This document shows positions 5,700 through 7,974 of a stretch of 7,974 nucleotides of DNA, piece after piece. A program made the position numbers and the translations under genes. Origin of the DNA: UPXZ01 sp964498765. GTDB lineage: Bacteria > Bacteroidota > Bacteroidia > Bacteroidales > Paludibacteraceae. The DNA lies in assembly GCA_964498765.1 (NCBI GenBank), contig CAZCIU010000098.1:1-7974 (forward strand), in the 5' to 3' direction. The stretch's first letter is position 1. Every line of letters begins with the position of its first letter. The notes beneath the pieces were generated by a model that was not told where the DNA came from, made no database searches, and saw only the letters and a list, made by a program, of their open reading frames with translations.

Positions 5700-6563
5700 A
5701 TGGAAAAGAAAGATAATTTTTGGAACGGTTCACTTTTCGGCCTTGCCGCAAAGAACATCATCAAAGCCGGTATCATCATTTTTGTGCTGGTGGGAGCAAT
5801 GCTGATTTTCCTGAACTTTTACACCAAACACGGGCAAAGCGAAATAGTGCCGAGCCTGAAAGGTTTTACCCTCGAAGAAGCGGCTGACATGCTCGACAGA
5901 CATAATTTGAGGTTTGAAATCATCGACTCGGCTTATGTCCGCGAAAAAAAACTGGGTACAATAATAGAGCAAAATCCGGCACCAAACACCACCGTAAAGC
6001 CCGGGCGTTCCATCTACCTCATCATCAATTCAAAAGCTGTTAGGCAGATTCCACTGCCCGACCTTCGTGATGTGTCTCTCCGCCAGGCAGAAGCCATGGC
6101 AAAATCCATCGGGATCAACGTTGCCGGTATTGAGTATTCCTCTTCGGAATATAAAGACCTGGTTTTGAATGTAAAATACAAAGGAAATTCACTCCGGCCT
6201 GGCTCCAGAGTACCTGAAGGCAGCTCCATTGTTCTGGTGGTCGGCGACGGAATCGGACAGCTGCCAAGCGGCGTGGTTCCTTCCCTGTCGGGAATGGATT
6301 TGGTGACGGCATCAAGACTCCTTTCTTCGGCTTCGCTGATTTTGGGTGGCATTATTTACGATGTACCACCAGCAGGCGATGAAGACAGCTACATCATTTA
6401 CAGCCAAAAACCCAGCGCCGGAGATTCTTTTTCAGAAGGAACAGTCGTGGATGTGTGGTTGAGTAAAAATCCGGTGCAGGCAAAAGAAGAATTTGTTCAG
6501 CCCCGACAACCCAAAAAAGAACAGAAAAAAGAAAAAGTGGAAGATATTGAAGAATTCTTTTAG
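5700..6563 (+). CDS. Single-pass membrane protein with three PASTA domains
   Basis: This 287-residue protein has a short cytoplasmic N-terminus, one transmembrane helix (about 22-40) and a periplasmic part made of three PASTA domains at about 47-111, 116-184 and 190-257. Each shows the family pattern: VPSLKGFTLEEA, LPDLRDVSLRQA and VPSLSGMDLVTA at the starts, NPAPNTTVKPGR, a degenerate LRPGSRVPEGSS, and KPSAGDSFSEGT near the ends. The tail (258-287) is rich in Lys, Glu and Pro and ends IEEFF. PASTA domains are best known from Ser/Thr kinases and penicillin-binding proteins, where they sense or bind peptidoglycan. This protein has neither a kinase nor a transpeptidase domain, so it may be a cell-wall binding or scaffold protein; that is inference. 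It lies 121 bases before the RluD gene on the same strand, a pairing I have seen in other Bacteroidota. Confidence 0.9.
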   Translation: MEKKDNFWNGSLFGLAAKNIIKAGIIIFVLVGAMLIFLNFYTKHGQSEIVPSLKGFTLEEAADMLDRHNLRFEIIDSAYVREKKLGTIIEQNPAPNTTVKPGRSIYLIINSKAVRQIPLPDLRDVSLRQAEAMAKSIGINVAGIEYSSSEYKDLVLNVKYKGNSLRPGSRVPEGSSIVLVVGDGIGQLPSGVVPSLSGMDLVTASRLLSSASLILGGIIYDVPPAGDEDSYIIYSQKPSAGDSFSEGTVVDVWLSKNPVQAKEEFVQPRQPKKEQKKEKVEDIEEFF

Positions 6564-6595
6564 GAACAACCACAACTTAAAAAAAACTGACAACA

Positions 6596-6603
6596 AATCT
6601 TTG
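6596..6603 (+). promoter_or_regulatory. Weak -7-like element before the RluD gene
   Basis: AATCTTTG differs from TAnnTTTG at the first base, and no TTG lies at the proper distance upstream. It sits in an AT-rich 121-base gap between the PASTA and RluD genes that has no terminator-like hairpin. The RluD gene may therefore be read from the PASTA promoter as well as, or instead of, from here. Confidence 0.2.
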
Positions 6604-6684
6604 TAAATTTACTGATACCAAAATAATTTATTTTTTACATTAATCACTGAATAGAAAAGAGTTATTTTAAAGACTTAGAGGAAA

Positions 6685-7770
6685 ATGAGTGAGGAAAAAC
6701 TCGATACTATCAATGAATTTGAGACAGATGACTCGGACGAGGTACAGAATCTTTACGAACATTACCGGTTTGAAGTCGATAAAGGGCAGTCGCTCCTGCG
6801 GATTGACAAATACCTGACCAACATCATGGCTGGTGTGTCGCGCAACCGAATTCAGGATGCTGCCGATGCCGCTCAGATTCTTGTGAACGGCAAATCCGTA
6901 AAATCCAACTACAAAGTTAAGCCGAAAGATACCATCACCATTGTTCTTGCCTATCCTCCCAGTGAGTTCAACATTATTCCACAGGATATTCCCATCAAAA
7001 TTACCTACGAAGATGAGCATATTATTTTGGTAAACAAACAGCCCGGACTGGTTGTACACCCCGGATTTGGCAATTTTGAAGGAACGCTGCTTCACGCCGT
7101 TGCTTATCACCTGAAAGATGTACCGGGATTTGATGCCAACGATTCAAAAGTAGGGTTGGTGCATCGGATTGATAAGGATACATCGGGATTGGTACTGCTG
7201 GCTAAAACGCCCGAGGCCAAGACAAATCTTGGAAAACAATTTTTTGACAAAACAACAGACAGAACCTACAATGCGCTGGTGTGGGGAAATGTAAAGGAAG
7301 ATTCGGGTACCATCGAAGGTGCACTGGCTCGTGATCCCCGCGACCGGATGCTGTTCACCGTATTTCCCGAAGGGGAAAATCCACTGGCAAAACATGCTGT
7401 CACTCACTACAAAGTTATCGAAAGGCTGGGATACGTTACGCTGGTGGAATGCAGGCTCGAAACGGGACGAACGCATCAGATACGCGTACATATGAAGCAT
7501 ATCGGGCACACCCTCTTCAACGATGCCCGATACGGGGGCAACGAGATACTAAAAGGCAACCGAACCGCCAAATACCAGCAGTTTGTGAAAAATTGCTTCG
7601 AAATCTGTCCGCGTCAGGCACTGCATGCCCGTACACTGGGCTTCAATCACCCCACTACGGGGCGGTATATGAACTTTGACAGCGAACTGCCCGACGACAT
7701 GAAGCATCTGATAGAAAAATGGAGAAGTTTTGCGGGAATCACCGGAAAAACCGACATCGGAAAAAACTGA
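6685..7770 (+). CDS. rluD: RluA-family 23S rRNA pseudouridine synthase, RluD type
   Basis: The enzyme isomerises uridine to pseudouridine in RNA. RluD acts on the helix 69 loop of 23S rRNA (U1911, U1915, U1917 in E. coli). At 361 residues it is somewhat longer than E. coli RluD, mainly through an acidic N-terminal extension (about 1-28). An S4 RNA-binding domain covers about 36-90 (LRIDKYLT, then RNRIQDAADAAQILVNGK). The catalytic domain follows, with HRIDKDTSGLVLLAKT at 160-175, where D163 is the catalytic Asp, and GRTHQIRVHMKHIGHTLFND at 261-280. The C-terminal HARTLGFNHPTTG at 314-326 is typical. All core motifs are intact. The ATG at 6685 follows AGAGGAAA, an A/G-rich stretch that may help initiation. 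RluD subtype versus another RluA-family member (such as RluC) is inferred from the S4 domain and motif spelling. Confidence 0.93.
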   Translation: MSEEKLDTINEFETDDSDEVQNLYEHYRFEVDKGQSLLRIDKYLTNIMAGVSRNRIQDAADAAQILVNGKSVKSNYKVKPKDTITIVLAYPPSEFNIIPQDIPIKITYEDEHIILVNKQPGLVVHPGFGNFEGTLLHAVAYHLKDVPGFDANDSKVGLVHRIDKDTSGLVLLAKTPEAKTNLGKQFFDKTTDRTYNALVWGNVKEDSGTIEGALARDPRDRMLFTVFPEGENPLAKHAVTHYKVIERLGYVTLVECRLETGRTHQIRVHMKHIGHTLFNDARYGGNEILKGNRTAKYQQFVKNCFEICPRQALHARTLGFNHPTTGRYMNFDSELPDDMKHLIEKWRSFAGITGKTDIGKN

Positions 7771-7790
7771 AAAAAATAATTTCTGAATCG

Positions 7791-7821
7791 TTGTTTTTAG
7801 AACAATTTTGTCTTATCTTTG
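7791..7821 (+). promoter_or_regulatory. Probable promoter of the phytoene synthase-like gene
   Basis: TTG at 7791-7793, a 20-base spacer and TATCTTTG at 7814-7821 match both halves of the Bacteroidota consensus. Transcription would begin near 7827-7831, leaving a leader of about 45 bases before the ATG at 7875. This suggests a new transcription unit rather than read-through alone from the RluD gene. I see no terminator between 7771 and 7790. Confidence 0.6.
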
Positions 7822-7874
7822 TTGATATTAGTACACATATAATCTATTTTACAACCATTTTTTACAGAAAATCC

Positions 7875-7974
7875 ATGAAACAGTCATCAGGCAATTCTTT
7901 GGAGCTGTACAACGAGTTATCGTATGAGCTTAGCCGGCAAATTACCAGAAAGTACAGCACCTCGTTTCACTCGG
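7875..7974 (+). CDS. crtB: Squalene/phytoene synthase family protein, N-terminus (partial)
   Basis: Only 33 codons are present before the right edge. The translation contains LSYELSRQITRKYSTSFH, which resembles the start of the trans-isoprenyl diphosphate synthase (PF00494) enzymes of Bacteroidota, where a Tyr/Ser-Thr-Ser-Phe stretch opens the first helix. Such enzymes join two prenyl diphosphates head to head: CrtB gives phytoene for carotenoids, while squalene synthases give squalene. The Asp-rich metal-binding motifs lie off-window, so the product cannot be fixed; crtB is the most likely symbol. A good promoter lies 54 bases upstream of the ATG. Confidence 0.65.
   Translation, partial: MKQSSGNSLELYNELSYELSRQITRKYSTSFHS

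Noticed and set aside
6667..7110. A 147-codon minus-strand ORF opposite the RluD gene
   Set aside because: It overlaps the S4 and early catalytic part of an intact RluD and has no family resemblance, so it is an antisense shadow.
7741..7800. Possible terminator after the RluD gene
   Set aside because: CCGACATCGG at 7751-7760 can form only a 4-base stem with a 2-base loop, lies inside the gene and is followed by A rather than T residues, so it is not an intrinsic terminator.

Overview
The window looks like ordinary chromosome from a member of the Bacteroidota. Three things point there. Promoter-like elements fit the Bacteroidota consensus (TTG, about 17-23 bases, TAnnTTTG). Gene starts lack clear Shine-Dalgarno sequences. 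The neighbourhoods lpxK-purine nucleoside phosphorylase and PASTA protein-RluD are ones I associate with that phylum. LpxK implies a Gram-negative outer membrane with lipid A. I cannot name a genus.

Minus strand, bases 1-5378, read right to left: one tightly packed run of six genes. It starts with lpxK (lipid A 4'-kinase), which overlaps a purine nucleoside phosphorylase by 29 bases. That gene overlaps a small membrane zincin-like protein (DUF3267 type) by 4 bases. After 14 bases comes pdxH (pyridoxamine phosphate oxidase). After 24 bases comes a secreted two-lobed retropepsin-like aspartic protease. After 40 bases comes the membrane half of an ABC exporter, which runs off the left edge. The overlaps and short gaps suggest co-transcription, but the functions (envelope lipid, purine salvage, vitamin B6, proteolysis, export) do not form one obvious pathway.

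Middle, bases 5379-5699: a 321-base divergent intergenic region. It holds a probable promoter towards lpxK, one good and one weaker promoter candidate towards the PASTA gene, a near-perfect hairpin in the predicted PASTA leader, and a compact GC-richer patch with a 7-base tandem repeat and two imperfect dyads.

Plus strand, bases 5700-7974: a single-pass membrane protein with three PASTA domains and no kinase, then a RluD-type 23S rRNA pseudouridine synthase. After a good promoter comes the first 33 codons of a squalene/phytoene synthase family gene, cut by the right edge and perhaps the start of a carotenoid or other terpenoid locus.

I found no tRNA, rRNA, CRISPR array, transposon, toxin-antitoxin pair or recognisable defence system, and no evidence for a wholly new system. 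The points most worth checking are an Asn-to-Asp replacement at the base-recognition site of the nucleoside phosphorylase, the intact double active site of the AT-rich protease gene, and the PASTA leader hairpin.
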